This document shows, piece by piece, positions 26,600 through 38,308 of a DNA stretch of 64,000 bases. The stretch is taken from assembly GCA_003990705.1 (NCBI GenBank), contig AP018318.1, positions 5,753,001 to 5,817,000 of the forward strand. The letters are read 5' to 3'. The stretch's first letter is position 1. The number at the start of each line of letters is the position of its first letter. The position numbers and the translations under genes were made by a program. Origin of the DNA: Nostoc sp. HK-01 (GTDB lineage: Bacteria; Cyanobacteriota; Cyanobacteriia; Cyanobacteriales; Nostocaceae). The notes below the pieces were generated by a model. It ran no database searches. It was not told the DNA's origin and was given only the letters and a program-made list of their open reading frames with translations.

Positions 26600-27464
26600 C
26601 CACAGATAAAGGGTGTGGGAGGGTGGAGTAAGCTGGTGTGCATTCAAGTTGCAAATTCTCTGGTTGAGACTGTCATTAGTCATTTGTACTGAGCGAAGCC
26701 GAAGTATTTGTCCCTTCTTGTCAATACAAATGACCAAGGACAACCTTTACGCGTGATTCTGTAATTTAGACTTGTTTTAGCTTGTAAGAGTTGGATAGAC
26801 TTTTGCCACCCTTATATTTAAGTAATGATTATGACAAAAAAAATTAAGTAACAGTTGATTAATTTTTTTTATAAAAATTTAATATTATTTTTGCATTTTA
26901 TTTACCAATGAGTATAAATCCATTCTCTGTAATGGATGTAGTTTTTTGCTCTCATTAATTTCAGAGTAGTAAAAAAACAGTTATCAAAAAACAGTATCTA
27001 AAGATACAGAATTACCTTTTTGATAAATAGAGAATCAGTCAAATTTATTTGTGAATTCATCAATGTTTACAACAGGAAGTATTTGAATAATTCCTGTCAG
27101 GTAATTTTTTGTAAGTTCACAGTAGCAAACTTGCAGTAGTCTGAATGAATTGTGCAAATGATGTGCCGCTGTCTGCTTAATTTTTTACCCGCATTGTATT
27201 GACAATTGCCAGCAGTTAAGCACACCAAGTCAAATAATTCCAAGATTAAAGATTAAGTGAAGGAGACTTGACTGTTTCGGGTAATACATAATAATTTCTT
27301 AAGGATAACAGCAAAAAATATTTACAAGAGTTTAGTCAATTGTCTAAACTCCTACTTGGGCTATTTGGTTTTCTGGCGTGGAAATAAGTGGTTTTAAAGA
27401 TCAATATTAAAAGCCACTGGATTTAACTTACAACCTTAGTTTTTTTGCTCTAGATGTTTTTCCT
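26600..27464. other. Long AT-rich gap upstream of the amt cluster
   Basis: In 865 bases I find no supportable gene. The left part contains a 10-base inverted pair GTCATTTGTA (26679-26688) and TACAAATGAC (26725-26734) separated by 36 bases. The middle is strongly AT-rich (about 26810-27060). A possible NtcA-type promoter lies at 27101-27142. The length and composition suit a regulatory leader of the ammonium transporter gene. Confidence 0.5.
27101..27142 (+). promoter_or_regulatory. Candidate NtcA-activated promoter for amt
   Basis: GTA-N8-TAA at 27101-27114 differs from the NtcA consensus GTA-N8-TAC by only the last base. It is followed after exactly 22 bases by TAGTCT (27137-27142), which fits the TAN3T -10 box of canonical NtcA class II promoters. 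It implies a start near 27149 and a leader of about 330 bases. Ammonium transporter genes are known NtcA targets in cyanobacteria. Confidence 0.45.
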
Positions 27465-27485
27465 TTGAGGATGGTTTGGAGAATG

Positions 27486-29099
27486 ATGTTCAAACTCATG
27501 CAGAGACAGAAGTCAAAAACAAAAATTAGGCGATCATCTGCCAGAAATTACACAAAAAGCACACAACTTAACTCAAGATTTAAGCGATTCACCTTAGCAA
27601 TTAAGCGGCTTTCTCCCAGTTGGCAAGCTTGCTTACCGTTGGCTTGTCTAATTGTGTTGGGTTGGGGTTATGTAGCCGTTGCTCAAACTCCCGCACCCGC
27701 AGGCCCGACAACAGCAGAATTGAAAGTTGCTATTGATACATTATGGGTAGCGATCGCTGCCTTTTTAGTGTTTTTCATGAACGCCGGTTTTTGTATGTTA
27801 GAAACCGGGTTTTGCCGTCAAAAGAACGCCGTTAACGTTCTTGCCAAAAACTTGATTGTATTTGCCCTATCGACCGTAGCATTTTGGGCGATCGGTTTTG
27901 GTTTAATGTTCGGTGATGGCAATGACTTCATCGGACTCAGTGGCTTATTTCTATCGGGAGCAGATAACAGCCCTGCCACTGGCGACGCTTATCAAGGAGT
28001 GTTTAGCGCCCTCAGTTGGACAGGTGTTCCTTTAGCAGCCAAATTCTTGTTCCAGCTAGTGTTTGCCGGAACCGCAGCCACAATTGTGTCCGGTGCAGTA
28101 GCCGAACGGATTAAGTTTGTTGACTTCTTAATTTTCAGCCTATTACTTGTAGGTATTGCCTACCCCATCACGGGACACTGGATTTGGGGTGCTGGTTGGC
28201 TGGCAGATATGGGTTTTTGGGATTTTGCTGGTTCTACAGTAGTTCACTCCGTTGGCGGTTGGGCTGCGTTGATGGGAGCCGCATTTCTTGGGCCACGCAT
28301 TGGCAAATATCAAGATAAACAAGCGGTGGCTCTCCCTGGTCACAACATGAGTATTGCCACGTTGGGTTGCTTAATTTTGTGGTTGGGGTGGTTTGGTTTC
28401 AACCCCGGTTCCGTAATGGCTGCTGACCCAAATGCGATTACTCATATTGCTTTAACTACCAATATGGCAGGTGCTGTTGGTGGAATTGCGGCTACAGCTA
28501 CAGCTTGGTTTTACTTGGGTAAGCCAGACTTATCCATGATTATTAACGGTATTTTGGCTGGCTTGGTGGGCATTACAGCATCTTGTGCTTACGTCAACAT
28601 TCCTAGTTCCATAGTTATTGGCTTGATTGCGGGCATTTTAGTTGTTTTCTCTGTGCCATTTTTTGACAAACTTGGCATTGATGACCCAGTAGGTGCTACC
28701 TCGGTTCACTTAGTTTGTGGTATTTGGGGTACTTTAGCAGTTGGTCTATTTTCTGTTGGCCCTGGTGGCTATCCTTGGCTGGTTGACTTAGCAGGTAAAC
28801 CAGTCGGCCCACATGGTTTATTCTTCGGTGGTGGTTTTGGTACATTAATTCCCCAAATTGTTGGGATTCTGGCAGTTGGAGGAATGACAGTTCTTCTCAG
28901 CACCATCATCTGGTTAGCACTAAAAGCAACTTTGGGAATTCGAGTCACCAGAGAAGAAGAGCTAGAAGGCTTAGATATTGGCGAACACGGTATGGAAGCT
29001 TACAGTGGATTCCTGAAAGAAGCTAGTCCTGGTGGATTTTCTGAAGGGTCAAGTTCTAGTGGAATTTCATCAGGTGGTGATATACCAAGTACTCTATAA
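27486..29099 (+). CDS. Ammonium transporter (Amt/MEP family), first copy
   Basis: This is a trimeric membrane channel for ammonium uptake. I choose ATG 27486 because GGAG ends four bases before it; ATG 27483, ATG 27471 and TTG 27465 are in-frame alternatives. A long basic leader precedes a signal-like segment ([16 protein letters not shown]), then about 11 membrane helices follow. The twin pore histidines are present in [14 protein letters not shown] and [13 protein letters not shown]. The [21 protein letters not shown] start of the core resembles the eukaryote-like Amt1 branch rather than E. coli AmtB. The cytoplasmic tail is Gly/Ser-rich. A YnfA-like gene and a second amt follow on the same strand. 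Confidence 0.94.
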   Translation: MFKLMQRQKSKTKIRRSSARNYTKSTQLNSRFKRFTLAIKRLSPSWQACLPLACLIVLGWGYVAVAQTPAPAGPTTAELKVAIDTLWVAIAAFLVFFMNAGFCMLETGFCRQKNAVNVLAKNLIVFALSTVAFWAIGFGLMFGDGNDFIGLSGLFLSGADNSPATGDAYQGVFSALSWTGVPLAAKFLFQLVFAGTAATIVSGAVAERIKFVDFLIFSLLLVGIAYPITGHWIWGAGWLADMGFWDFAGSTVVHSVGGWAALMGAAFLGPRIGKYQDKQAVALPGHNMSIATLGCLILWLGWFGFNPGSVMAADPNAITHIALTTNMAGAVGGIAATATAWFYLGKPDLSMIINGILAGLVGITASCAYVNIPSSIVIGLIAGILVVFSVPFFDKLGIDDPVGATSVHLVCGIWGTLAVGLFSVGPGGYPWLVDLAGKPVGPHGLFFGGGFGTLIPQIVGILAVGGMTVLLSTIIWLALKATLGIRVTREEELEGLDIGEHGMEAYSGFLKEASPGGFSEGSSSSGISSGGDIPSTL

Positions 29100-29271
29100 G
29101 CTGGCAAATCTCTAGTTTTATTTTTGATCAGCATCCGCCCTTACAACTTTTTTCTTGAATGTAGAGGGCATTCTTTTCTTAAATATTGAGTCAACTACGG
29201 TTTAAAATGATTTTCGAGAGATTTTGACATTTAGTGACCTTTATTTGAAAAGAAAAATTTTAAATTTATAT

Positions 29272-29595
29272 ATGATCAAGTCCCTAATTTATTTTGTGTG
29301 GACTGGTTTATTTGAACTGGGTGGCTGTTATCTCATTTGGTTGTGGATAAGGCAAGGCCAGTCATTTTGGTTAGGGATTTTGGGTGGAATTACTTTAGCT
29401 CTTTATGGTGTAATTTCTACTTTTCAACCTGCGAATTTTGGTAGAGTGTACGCTGCTTATGGTGGTGTTTTTATCGCAATGGCAATGCTTTGGGGTTGGC
29501 AAGTAGATAAAGTCAAACCTGATAATTATGATTTGATTGGTACTTTCTTAGCATTGCTTAGTGTCCTAATCATCATGTTTACACCGCGAAATTAA
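29272..29595 (+). CDS. YnfA/UPF0060 family small membrane protein
   Basis: I set the start at ATG 29272, giving 107 residues, the usual length of the family; the frame extends 16 codons upstream with atypical sequence. Four hydrophobic segments (about 3-22, 29-47, 58-76 and 87-104) and the motif FELGGCYLIWLWIRQG with TFQPANFGRVYAAYGGVFI are characteristic of UPF0060. The family resembles small multidrug resistance proteins, and its transport role is unproven here. It lies between the two amt genes. Confidence 0.88.
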   Translation: MIKSLIYFVWTGLFELGGCYLIWLWIRQGQSFWLGILGGITLALYGVISTFQPANFGRVYAAYGGVFIAMAMLWGWQVDKVKPDNYDLIGTFLALLSVLIIMFTPRN

Positions 29596-29832
29596 GTGCA
29601 ATTTCACTTGTAATTTGTCTGTTGATGCGGTTTTAAAAGTGCTAACTCAAATACAAAAGTTTTTTATGACCAAACAGAATTATGTGACTTGAACAAAAAT
29701 GTAAAAATTACACCAATACACATTAATTAATGTCTTAGCAACTATCACAAGGATTATATTTTTGTTAATCTTTTGAAAATCAATCTGGTTGAGTATCTTT
29801 CGAGACAAAAATGAGTTGCCAAAAAGAATGCA

Positions 29833-31302
29833 ATGTATTTTAGTATACAAAAAATCTGGACTTCTGAGAGAAGGGGACAAAAACAAGTGTTGAAGAAAGT
29901 TTTCACGATCGCGGCTATTACCCTATTTCTTTTAGGATGGCCGTTTTTGGGCAGTGCTTTTGCCCAAACATCAGCAGCACCACCCGCAGCTGATACAGGA
30001 GATACAGCATTTATGCTGGTATCATCAGCACTAGTTTTGTTGATGACACCAGGATTAGCGTTCTTTTACGGTGGATTTGTGCGATCGCGCAATATCCTCA
30101 ACACTTTGATGATGAGCTTTGTGTTGATGGCGATTGTTGGCGTTACCTGGGTGTTGTGGGGCTATAGTCTGGCTTTTGCACCAGGAAACCCCATTATCGG
30201 GGGTTTACAATGGCTGGGTTTAAATGGTGTCGGGCTAGAAACGACTAATTATCTCCAAGGTTCTGAGCCGAACGAGGTAGTTTCTTATGCTGCGACAATT
30301 CCCCATCAGGCATACATGATTTATCAAGCCATGTTTGCTATTATCACCCCAGCATTGATTTCCGGTGCGATCGCCGAACGGATGAGTTTCCGCGCCTATA
30401 GTTTATTTGTTTTACTATGGTCAACCTTTATTTATAGCCCTTTAGCTCACATGGTCTGGGCAAAAGGTGGATTTCTCGGCTTATACGGCGGTTTAGGCGC
30501 TCTCGACTTTGCTGGTGGGACAGTCGTACATATTAGTTCTGGGGTTTCGGCGTTAGTCGCAGCCATAGTCCTCGGCCCTCGCAAAACTCACCCCGACCGC
30601 CTCAGCCCACCACACAACGTGCCTTTTATTTTGTTAGGTGCTGGCTTATTGTGGTTTGGTTGGTTTGGCTTTAACGCTGGTAGTGCTTTATCTGTTGCTA
30701 GTGGAACTTCTGGTGATGTAACCACTAACATAGCGACTACCGCCTTTGTGGCTACCAATACTGCGGCGGCGGCGGCGGCTTTGATGTGGCTGATTTTAGA
30801 AGCAACACTACGAGGTAAACCAACTGCTGTAGGCGCGGCTACAGGGGCGGTTGCTGGTCTAGTAGGAATTACCCCAGCCGCAGGTTTTGTGACTCCAATA
30901 GCCGCAATTTTAATTGGTTTTATTACCTCCTTTGCCTGCTTCTATGCAGTCAGTTTCAAACACAAACTCCAAATCGACGATGCCTTAGATACCTATCCTG
31001 TGCATGGTGTGGGTGGTACAGTTGGGGCAATCTTAACTGCTGTATTTGCTACTACCCAGGTTAACGGCGGTGGTAAAGATGGGGTATTGCGTGGTAACTT
31101 TGGCGAACTCGGAGTAGAACTAGTAGCAATTTTGGTTGCGTATGCGATCGCCGCCGTTGGTACTTTTATTATTCTCAAAGTTATCGATGCTACCGTTGGT
31201 CTACGGGTCAGAGAAGAAGCCGAAATTCAAGGTTTGGATATCAACGAACACGGCGAAGAAGGTTACAACTCCGAATTTGGTGGCGATCGGCCTGTTAATT
31301 AA
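29833..31302 (+). CDS. Ammonium transporter (Amt/MEP family), second copy
   Basis: The 489-residue protein has a signal-like N-terminus (FTIAAITLFLLGWPFLGSAFAQ) and a core of about 11 helices. It begins DTAFMLVSSALVLLMTPGLAFFYGGFVRSRN, the bacterial AmtB-type opening. Pore histidines lie in DFAGGTVVHISSG and DTYPVHGVGGTVG. The annotated ATG lacks a clear Shine-Dalgarno; GTG 29887 is an alternative start that would keep the signal segment. It differs clearly in sequence from the first Amt, so the pair is not a recent duplication. It probably takes up ammonium under nitrogen limitation. Confidence 0.94.
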   Translation: MYFSIQKIWTSERRGQKQVLKKVFTIAAITLFLLGWPFLGSAFAQTSAAPPAADTGDTAFMLVSSALVLLMTPGLAFFYGGFVRSRNILNTLMMSFVLMAIVGVTWVLWGYSLAFAPGNPIIGGLQWLGLNGVGLETTNYLQGSEPNEVVSYAATIPHQAYMIYQAMFAIITPALISGAIAERMSFRAYSLFVLLWSTFIYSPLAHMVWAKGGFLGLYGGLGALDFAGGTVVHISSGVSALVAAIVLGPRKTHPDRLSPPHNVPFILLGAGLLWFGWFGFNAGSALSVASGTSGDVTTNIATTAFVATNTAAAAAALMWLILEATLRGKPTAVGAATGAVAGLVGITPAAGFVTPIAAILIGFITSFACFYAVSFKHKLQIDDALDTYPVHGVGGTVGAILTAVFATTQVNGGGKDGVLRGNFGELGVELVAILVAYAIAAVGTFIILKVIDATVGLRVREEAEIQGLDINEHGEEGYNSEFGGDRPVN

Positions 31303-31403
31303 AGTACTGAGTACTCACAAATCAGCCACTCAAAACTTTTTTAGTGACTTTTGCAAACTAGCGGATAAAATTTGAGTCAAATTATCAGCAAATTTCGCTA
31401 GTC

Positions 31404-32216
31404 GTGACCACTTCTGCAAAAACCTTCCCCATTTGGGCATTGTTATCGTTGGCAACCAACGGCATACTTATGTTGGCGGTCATTCTGCTAATTTTGCAAC
31501 GGCAGAAATTGACCGCTGTTTTTGGTAGTTTGCCTCCACAACAGACAGTTAACGCATCCCAAACTGTTACACCCGATTTAGGCCGCCATTATCAACTCAA
31601 TTACGAACAGTGGTTAGATGTTCTCAAACAAGAAGCTAAAGCCGCTACCGAGAAAAATCCTGAGCATTTAAGTATCCTGGCTGGAGATTCTATTAGTCTG
31701 TGGTTTCCGACAGAATTATTGCCAGAAAATAGATATTGGCTCAATCAAGCAATTTCTGGCGAAAATAGCACTGGACTCTTAAAAAGATTAGAGATATTTG
31801 ATAGCACTAAACCAGAGATCATTTTTGTGATGATTGGCATTAATGACCTCATCCGTGGAGACAGTGATGAGGTGATTTTAGAAAATCAGCGACAAATTAT
31901 CAAATACCTCCGCAAAGCTCATCCTACAGCACAAATCGTTGTCCAATCGATTTTGCCACATGGTGCAGAAGAAGCGACCTGGGAAGGACGAGATAAATTG
32001 CTGTTGCTTCCCAACAGCCGAATTCGCCAATTAAATCAGCAATTACAACGCATAGCTGCTAGACGCGGCGCAAAATATCTAGATTTATATTCTTTATTTA
32101 CTAATCAACAAGGCAATCTTCGTCCTGAACTTTCGACAGATGGTTTACACCTGAGTCCCGCAGGTTATCTGGTTTGGCGTACAGCATTGCAGATTTATAC
32201 TCAATCAGGAACTTAA
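31404..32216 (+). CDS. SGNH/GDSL-family hydrolase, membrane-anchored
   Basis: The 270-residue protein starts at GTG 31404. An N-terminal hydrophobic segment (about 9-31) acts as anchor or signal. The SGNH blocks are in order: GDS with Ser96 (LAGDSISLW), Gly near 119 ([10 protein letters not shown]), Asn147 in IGINDL, and Asp246-x-x-His249 in STDGLHLS. The enzyme probably hydrolyses an ester such as a lipid or an acetylated sugar in the periplasm or thylakoid lumen; the substrate cannot be read from sequence. It follows the second amt by 101 bases and precedes ispH. Confidence 0.88.
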   Translation: MTTSAKTFPIWALLSLATNGILMLAVILLILQRQKLTAVFGSLPPQQTVNASQTVTPDLGRHYQLNYEQWLDVLKQEAKAATEKNPEHLSILAGDSISLWFPTELLPENRYWLNQAISGENSTGLLKRLEIFDSTKPEIIFVMIGINDLIRGDSDEVILENQRQIIKYLRKAHPTAQIVVQSILPHGAEEATWEGRDKLLLLPNSRIRQLNQQLQRIAARRGAKYLDLYSLFTNQQGNLRPELSTDGLHLSPAGYLVWRTALQIYTQSGT

Positions 32217-32302
32217 TTTTTTGCCTTTTTACTTTTCACTTTTTACTTAAATTGTGTCTCCACAAGCGAAAATCAGAAAGAGGAGACATTATAGAATTAA
32301 AC

Positions 32303-33496
32303 ATGGATACAAAAGCTTTTAAACGTACACTCCAACATTCAGAAAATTACAATCGCAAAGGGTTTGGTCATCAAGCAGAAGTCACAACCCAGTTGCAATC
32401 TGAGTATCAAAGCAGTTTGATTCAAGAAATCCGCGATCGCAATTACACTCTGCAACGTGGTGATGTTACCATCCGCCTAGCTCAAGCTTTTGGGTTTTGC
32501 TGGGGTGTAGAACGTGCTGTCGCTATGGCTTATGAAACTCGTCAGCACTTCCCCACAGAACAGATTTGGATTACTAACGAAATTATCCACAATCCTTCGG
32601 TGAATCAGCGAATGCAGGAAATGGAAGTCAAATTCATTCCTGTAGAAACAGGTAAAAAAGACTTTTCTGTTGTGGAAACTAATGATGTGGTTATCTTACC
32701 TGCATTTGGAGCGAGTGTTCAAGAAATGCAGATATTACACGATAAAGGCTGCAAAATCGTCGATACCACTTGTCCTTGGGTTTCTAAAGTTTGGAATACC
32801 GTTGAAAAGCACAAAAAAATCGATTATACCTCCATTATTCACGGTAAATATAAACATGAAGAAACCGTTGCTACTAGTTCCTTTGCAGGCAAATATTTAA
32901 TTGTCTTGAATTTAAAAGAAGCACAATACGTTGCTGACTACATTCTGAACGGTGGGAATCGAGAAGAATTTTTACAAAAATTTGCTAAAGCTTGTTCCGC
33001 CGGGTTTGACCCAGACCGAGATTTAGAACGGGTGGGTATTGCTAACCAAACCACTATGCTAAAAGGTGAAACTGAGCAGATTGGTAAGCTGTTTGAACGG
33101 ACGATGATGCAGAAGTATGGCCCAGCTGAGTTGAATCAGCATTTTCAAAGCTTTAATACTATCTGTGATGCTACCCAAGAACGGCAAGATGCCATGTTGG
33201 AATTAGTACAGCATGATTTGGATTTAATGGTGGTGATTGGTGGATTTAACTCATCAAATACTACCCAATTACAACAAATTGCTTTTGAAAAGGGTATTCC
33301 TTCTTATCATATTGATGCTGTAGAACGGATTAAATCAGCTAAAGCTATCGAACATCGTCAGCTAAATGGAGAATTAGCGATCGCCGAAAATTGGCTACCA
33401 GCAGGTAAAATCGTTGTTGGTGTAACCTCTGGTGCATCTACACCCGATAAAGTTGTGGAAGACATCATTGAACAGATCTTTACCCTCAAAGCTTAA
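32303..33496 (+). CDS. ispH: 4-hydroxy-3-methylbut-2-enyl diphosphate reductase
   Basis: IspH is the [4Fe-4S] enzyme that makes IPP and DMAPP in the last step of the MEP pathway, feeding carotenoids, chlorophyll phytol and quinones. ATG 32303 ([10 protein letters not shown]) gives 397 residues, typical of the cyanobacterial/plant type that has an N-terminal extension; the frame extends 43 codons upstream without support. The three cluster cysteines are at 66 (GFCWGVE), 157 (TTCPWVSK) and 288 (NTICDAT). VTSGASTPD near the end is the substrate-binding segment. A strong bidirectional terminator follows. Confidence 0.96.
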   Translation: MDTKAFKRTLQHSENYNRKGFGHQAEVTTQLQSEYQSSLIQEIRDRNYTLQRGDVTIRLAQAFGFCWGVERAVAMAYETRQHFPTEQIWITNEIIHNPSVNQRMQEMEVKFIPVETGKKDFSVVETNDVVILPAFGASVQEMQILHDKGCKIVDTTCPWVSKVWNTVEKHKKIDYTSIIHGKYKHEETVATSSFAGKYLIVLNLKEAQYVADYILNGGNREEFLQKFAKACSAGFDPDRDLERVGIANQTTMLKGETEQIGKLFERTMMQKYGPAELNQHFQSFNTICDATQERQDAMLELVQHDLDLMVVIGGFNSSNTTQLQQIAFEKGIPSYHIDAVERIKSAKAIEHRQLNGELAIAENWLPAGKIVVGVTSGASTPDKVVEDIIEQIFTLKA

Positions 33497-33644
33497 AATT
33501 TTCAGACTTATACAGCAGGGGACAGGTAATAGGTGACAGGTGACAGGGTTAAAAGCTTTGTGGTGTCTAAGTTTTATTATTTGTCGATGTCCTAACCAAC
33601 TTGGCTACCGCTATACCAATTGGAAAAGTTCTGAAAAGTTGAGC

Positions 33645-33680
33645 AAAAAAAATCCCCCGCCTTACGGCGGGGGATTTTTT
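33645..33680. terminator. Bidirectional terminator between ispH and psaB
   Basis: ATCCCCCGCC (33652-33661) pairs exactly with GGCGGGGGAT (33666-33675) around a TTAC loop. A runs on the left and T runs on the right extend the stem and provide U tracts for transcripts from both strands. It serves ispH (+) and psaB (-). Confidence 0.92.
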
Positions 33681-33708
33681 CAGTTACCTAACAAAACTAG
33701 TAGCCAGA

Positions 33709-35934
33709 TCAACCGAACTTACCAGCAGTGGAGGCGATGAGGAAGGCGGCGTAGGTGAGGACATAGCCAACGGTGAAGTGAGCTAGACCAACCAAACGAG
33801 CTTGAACAATGGAGAGTGCAACAGGCTTGTCTTTCCAGCGAACTAGGTTAGCTAGAGGAGTACGCTCGTGCGCCCAAACCAAGGTTTCGATCAACTCTTG
33901 CCAGTATCCTCTCCAAGAGATGAGGAACATGAAGCCAGTTGCCCAAACTAGGTGTCCGAAGAGGAACATCCAAGCCCAAACAGACAGGTTGTTCATACCG
34001 TAGGGGTTGTAACCGTTGATCAACTGTGCAGAGTTAGCCCACAGGTAATCACGGAACCAGCCCATTAGGTAGGTAGAGTTTTCGTTGAACTGAGCAACGT
34101 TACCTTGCCAAATACCCAGGTGTTTCCAGTGCCAGTAGAAGGTTAACCAACCTACTGTGTTTAATGCCCAGAACAGAGCTAAGTAGAAGGAGTCCCAAGC
34201 GGAGATGTCGCAAGTACCGCCACGACCAGGGCCATCGCAAGGGAATGCGTAGCCGAAGTCTTTTTTGTCTGGCATTAATTTAGAACCACGAGCATCCAAA
34301 GCACCTTTGACTAGGATGAGGGTGGTTGTGTGCAGACCTAGTGCGATCGCATGGTGTACCAAGAAATCGCCAGGGCCAATTGTTAAGAACAAGGAATTGG
34401 TGCCAGAGTTAATGGCATCTAACCAACCGGGCAACCAAACGTTTGCATAGTTGGGATAAGCTGTGTAAGCAACACTGTCGGGGTTAGACAACAAGGTGTC
34501 TAAGCCGTAAAGCACTTTACCGTGAGCAGCTTGAATGAATTGAGCAAATACTGGCTCGATCAGGATTTGCTTTTCAGGAGTACCGAAAGCAACTACTACG
34601 TCGTTATGAACGTACAAACCGAGGGTATGGAAGCCCAAGAACAGCGATACCCAGCTGAGGTGAGAGATAATCGCTTCTTTGTGCTGTAATACGCGCTCCA
34701 GCACGTTGCCTTTGTTTTGTTCGGGGTCGTAGTCACGTACCCAGAAAATTGCACCGTGGGCAAACGCACCAACCATCAGGAAAATTGCAATGTACTGGTG
34801 GTGGGTGTAAAGCGCTGCTTGGGTGGTGTAGTCCTTAGCGATGAACGCGTAAGCAGGCAAGGAGTACATGTGTTGCGCTACCAAGGAGGTAACAACACCT
34901 AAACAAGCTAGGTGCCAACCTAATTGGAAGTGCAGGGAGTTGTTGTAGGTGTCATAAATGCCTTGGTGAGGCATGTTGAATGGCCCTTCAACTTTTTTGC
35001 CAAAGAAAGTTTTGGCATTCATCATTTCTTTGATACTGTGACCAATACCAAAGTTGGTACGGTACATGTGACCAGCAACGATGAACAATACGGCGATCGC
35101 CAAATGGTGGTGAGCCATGTCGGTCAACCACAGAGATTCTGTCTGAGGATGGAAACCACCTAAGAAGGTCAGAATCGCTGTACCAGCACCAGTGGATGTA
35201 CTAAATACATGACCAGCTGTATCTGGGTTTTGAGCGTAAACGCTCCAGTTACCTGTAAAGAATGGCTGCAAACCTGCTGGGTGGGGGGCAGTGCTTAAGA
35301 AGTTGTCCCAACCTACGTGCTGTCCGCGAGATTCGGGGATAGCAACGTGAATCAAGTGACCAGCCCAAGCTAGAGAGCTAACGCCGAACAAACCAGCAAG
35401 GTGGTGGTTTAGGCGAGATTCAGCACTCTTGAACCAAGCGAGGCTGGGGCGGAACTTGGGTTGCAAGTGCAACCAACCAGCAAATAAGAACAGGGCAGCG
35501 AATAGTAACAGACCAAGTGAACCAACATACAGTTCTTGGTTTGTCCGCATACCGATGGTGTACCACCAGTGGTAGACACCAGAGTAAGCAATGTTTACAG
35601 GATTACTAGCACCAGCTTGGGTAAAAGCTTCAATTGCGGGTTTACCGAAGTGGGGATCCCAAATCGCATGGGCAATTGGGCGGACGTGTAGAGGATCTTT
35701 AATCCACTGTTCAAAGTTACCTTGCCAGGCTACATGGAACAGGAGGCTAGAAGCCCAGAGGAAGATGATTGCCAGATGTCCGAAGTGGGTAGCGAAAATC
35801 TTTTGGTAAAGATTTTCCTCGGTCATGCCATCATGGCTTTCAAAATCATTGCCCATCGCGATCGCATACCAAATGCGACGCGTAGTTGGGTCCTGTGCGA
35901 GATCCTGGCTAAATTTTGGAAATTTTGTTGCCAT
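33709..35934 (-). CDS. psaB: Photosystem I P700 chlorophyll a apoprotein A2
   Basis: PsaB forms, with PsaA, the core heterodimer of PSI that holds P700, the A0/A1 cofactors and the FX cluster in the thylakoid membrane. The 741-residue protein is full length, with 11 expected helices. FX-binding cysteines lie in [18 protein letters not shown] (about 559-576). Histidine-rich antenna segments such as [19 protein letters not shown] are intact, and the C-terminus ASTAGKFG is typical. It follows psaA by 115 bases on the same strand, the usual operon order. Confidence 0.99.
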   Translation of the reverse strand: MATKFPKFSQDLAQDPTTRRIWYAIAMGNDFESHDGMTEENLYQKIFATHFGHLAIIFLWASSLLFHVAWQGNFEQWIKDPLHVRPIAHAIWDPHFGKPAIEAFTQAGASNPVNIAYSGVYHWWYTIGMRTNQELYVGSLGLLLFAALFLFAGWLHLQPKFRPSLAWFKSAESRLNHHLAGLFGVSSLAWAGHLIHVAIPESRGQHVGWDNFLSTAPHPAGLQPFFTGNWSVYAQNPDTAGHVFSTSTGAGTAILTFLGGFHPQTESLWLTDMAHHHLAIAVLFIVAGHMYRTNFGIGHSIKEMMNAKTFFGKKVEGPFNMPHQGIYDTYNNSLHFQLGWHLACLGVVTSLVAQHMYSLPAYAFIAKDYTTQAALYTHHQYIAIFLMVGAFAHGAIFWVRDYDPEQNKGNVLERVLQHKEAIISHLSWVSLFLGFHTLGLYVHNDVVVAFGTPEKQILIEPVFAQFIQAAHGKVLYGLDTLLSNPDSVAYTAYPNYANVWLPGWLDAINSGTNSLFLTIGPGDFLVHHAIALGLHTTTLILVKGALDARGSKLMPDKKDFGYAFPCDGPGRGGTCDISAWDSFYLALFWALNTVGWLTFYWHWKHLGIWQGNVAQFNENSTYLMGWFRDYLWANSAQLINGYNPYGMNNLSVWAWMFLFGHLVWATGFMFLISWRGYWQELIETLVWAHERTPLANLVRWKDKPVALSIVQARLVGLAHFTVGYVLTYAAFLIASTAGKFG

Positions 35935-36049
35935 AGCTTTGATATTTCCTCTGACCCTTAGCCATCAGGCATCAGCTTTTGGAGTTCTGAGTTTTGAGCT
36001 TTGAGCAATTACCCATCACTCACTACTCAGTACTCCTTATAACTGATTG

Positions 36050-38308
36050 CTATCCTACTGAAAGAATGTGTGCGTGGAAGAATGCCCAGGTGGTAGCGAT
36101 TCCTCCTAAGAGGTAGTGAGCTACACCAACAGCACGGCCTTGAGTGATGCTCAGAGCGCGGGGTTGGATTGCAGGTGCTACCTTCAGTTTATTATGAGCC
36201 CAAACAATGGACTCAATTAGTTCTTGCCAGTAGCCACGACCACTGAACAGGAACATTAAGCTGAATGCCCAAACAAAGTGAGCGCCTAGGAACATTAATC
36301 CGTAAGCAGACAAAGCACTACCGTAGGAGTTGATTACTTGTGAAGCTTGCGCCCACAAGAAGTCTCGCAACCAGCCGTTGATAGTGATGGCACTTTGGGC
36401 AAAGTTACCACCAGTAATATGAGACACATTACCAGCTGCGTCTACAGTTCCCCAAACATCAGATTGCATTTTCCAACTGAAGTGGAAAATCACAATAGAT
36501 AGGGAGTTATACATCCAGAACAATCCGAGGAACACATGATCCCAGCCGGAAACTTGGCAAGTACCACCACGGCCTGGGCCGTCGCAGGGGAAGCGGAAAC
36601 CTAAGTTGGCTTTATCGGGGATCAAGCGAGAGCTGCGAGCGAACAGTACGCCTTTCAGCAGAATCAGAACAGTTACGTGGATGGTAAAAGCATGGATGTG
36701 GTGAATCAAGAAGTCAGCTGTACCCAAAGCGATGGGCATCATAGCGACTTTACCACCTACAGCCAAGATACCGCCGCCAAAGGCATAACTCACAGGCTCT
36801 AAGGCATTGGGAGCTGTGCCACCAGGAGCCAAGGTGTGCAAGTTTTGCACCCATTGAGCAAACACTGGCTGCAACTGAATTGCGCTGTCAGAGAACATGT
36901 CTTGGGGACGGCCCAAGGCACGCATTGTGTCGTTGTGGATGTACAGACCAAAGCTGTGGAAGCCGAGGAAAATACAAACCCAGTTCAGGTGGGAAATAAT
37001 TGCATCCCGGTGACGAATCACCCGATCCAGAACGTTATTTTGGTTCACAACTGGATCGTAATCCCGCACCATGAAGATGGCTGCGTGAGCCGCACCACCT
37101 ACAATCAAGAATCCACCGATCCAAATATGGTGAGTGAAGATACACAACTGAGTTGCGTAGTCAGTCGCCAAATATGGATAGGGAGGCATCGCGTACATGT
37201 GATGCGCGATGATGATTGTCAGCGAACCCAAGAAGGCAAGGTTAGTTGCTAATTGAGCGTGCCAAGAGGTGGTCATGTTCTCATAAAGACCCTTGTGACC
37301 TTCCCCGGTGAAGGGGCCTTTGTGGTTTTCGAGGATCTCTTTGATGCTGTGACCAATGCCCCAGTTTGTGCGGTATTGATGACCAGCAATGATGAAGAGT
37401 ACAGCGATCGCTAGGTGGTGATGAGAAATATCAGTCAGCCACAGACCACCGGTTACAGGGTTTAAACCGCCCTTGAAGGTCAAGAAGTCAGCATACTGAC
37501 CCCAGTTCAAGGTGAAGAAAGGTGTTAAACCAGCCGCAAAGCCGGGGAATAGGTCGATCAACAAACTCTTGTTGAGAATGAACTCATGAGGTAAGGGGAT
37601 ATCTTTAACAGCTACCCCTGCATCCAAAAGCTTGTTGATTGGTGCGGAGACGTGAATTAAGTGTCCAGCCCATCCCAAGGAACCGCAGCCTAGTAGAACT
37701 TGCAGGTGGTGGTTCAACATCGACTCCACATTCTGGAACCATTCCAGTTTGGGAGCGCGTTTGTGGTAGTGGAACCAGCCAGCAAATAAGAACAAGCCTG
37801 CTAATACCAAGCCGCCAATCGCTGTGCAGTAAAGCTGGAAGGAGTTAGTGATACCCCAGCCACGCCATACTTGGAACAAGCCAGAGGTGATCTGAATACC
37901 GTGGAATCCTCCACCGACATCACCATTTAAAATGTCTTGTCCAACAATGGGCCAAACGACTTGAGCACTGGGTCTCACGTTCAACGGATCACTTAACCAG
38001 GCTTCGTAGTTAGAAAACTTCGCGCCGTGGAATATCATCCCGCTTAACCAGATGGTCACAACGGCCAGGTGTCCGAAGTGAGCCGCAAATATCTTGCGGG
38101 AAATGTCTTCTAAATCGCTTGTATGAGTATCAAAATCGTGGGCGAGAGCGTGGAGGTTCCAAATCCAGGTGGTGGTTTTGGGGCCTCTAGCTAGAGTTCT
38201 GTCGAAGTGTCCTGGCAATGCCCATTTTTCAAATGAGGTTGGTACCGGGTCTTTATCAACTATCACTCTGGCTTTCTTTTCCTCTCGCTCCGGAGGACTA
38301 ATCGTCAT
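36050..38308 (-). CDS. psaA: Photosystem I P700 chlorophyll a apoprotein A1
   Basis: PsaA is the other PSI core subunit. I choose ATG 38308 ([20 protein letters not shown]), which has AGAGGAGG just upstream; the open frame runs 15 codons further to 38353 but that part is not PsaA-like. The resulting 752 residues are standard. FX cysteines lie in [18 protein letters not shown], and the N-terminal [25 protein letters not shown] stretch is highly conserved. It is first in the psaA-psaB operon. Confidence 0.99.
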   Translation of the reverse strand: MTISPPEREEKKARVIVDKDPVPTSFEKWALPGHFDRTLARGPKTTTWIWNLHALAHDFDTHTSDLEDISRKIFAAHFGHLAVVTIWLSGMIFHGAKFSNYEAWLSDPLNVRPSAQVVWPIVGQDILNGDVGGGFHGIQITSGLFQVWRGWGITNSFQLYCTAIGGLVLAGLFLFAGWFHYHKRAPKLEWFQNVESMLNHHLQVLLGCGSLGWAGHLIHVSAPINKLLDAGVAVKDIPLPHEFILNKSLLIDLFPGFAAGLTPFFTLNWGQYADFLTFKGGLNPVTGGLWLTDISHHHLAIAVLFIIAGHQYRTNWGIGHSIKEILENHKGPFTGEGHKGLYENMTTSWHAQLATNLAFLGSLTIIIAHHMYAMPPYPYLATDYATQLCIFTHHIWIGGFLIVGGAAHAAIFMVRDYDPVVNQNNVLDRVIRHRDAIISHLNWVCIFLGFHSFGLYIHNDTMRALGRPQDMFSDSAIQLQPVFAQWVQNLHTLAPGGTAPNALEPVSYAFGGGILAVGGKVAMMPIALGTADFLIHHIHAFTIHVTVLILLKGVLFARSSRLIPDKANLGFRFPCDGPGRGGTCQVSGWDHVFLGLFWMYNSLSIVIFHFSWKMQSDVWGTVDAAGNVSHITGGNFAQSAITINGWLRDFLWAQASQVINSYGSALSAYGLMFLGAHFVWAFSLMFLFSGRGYWQELIESIVWAHNKLKVAPAIQPRALSITQGRAVGVAHYLLGGIATTWAFFHAHILSVG

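Noticed and set aside
27285-27320. Second NtcA-like site (GTAATACATAATAA)
   Set aside because: No -10 box at the required spacing and two mismatches.
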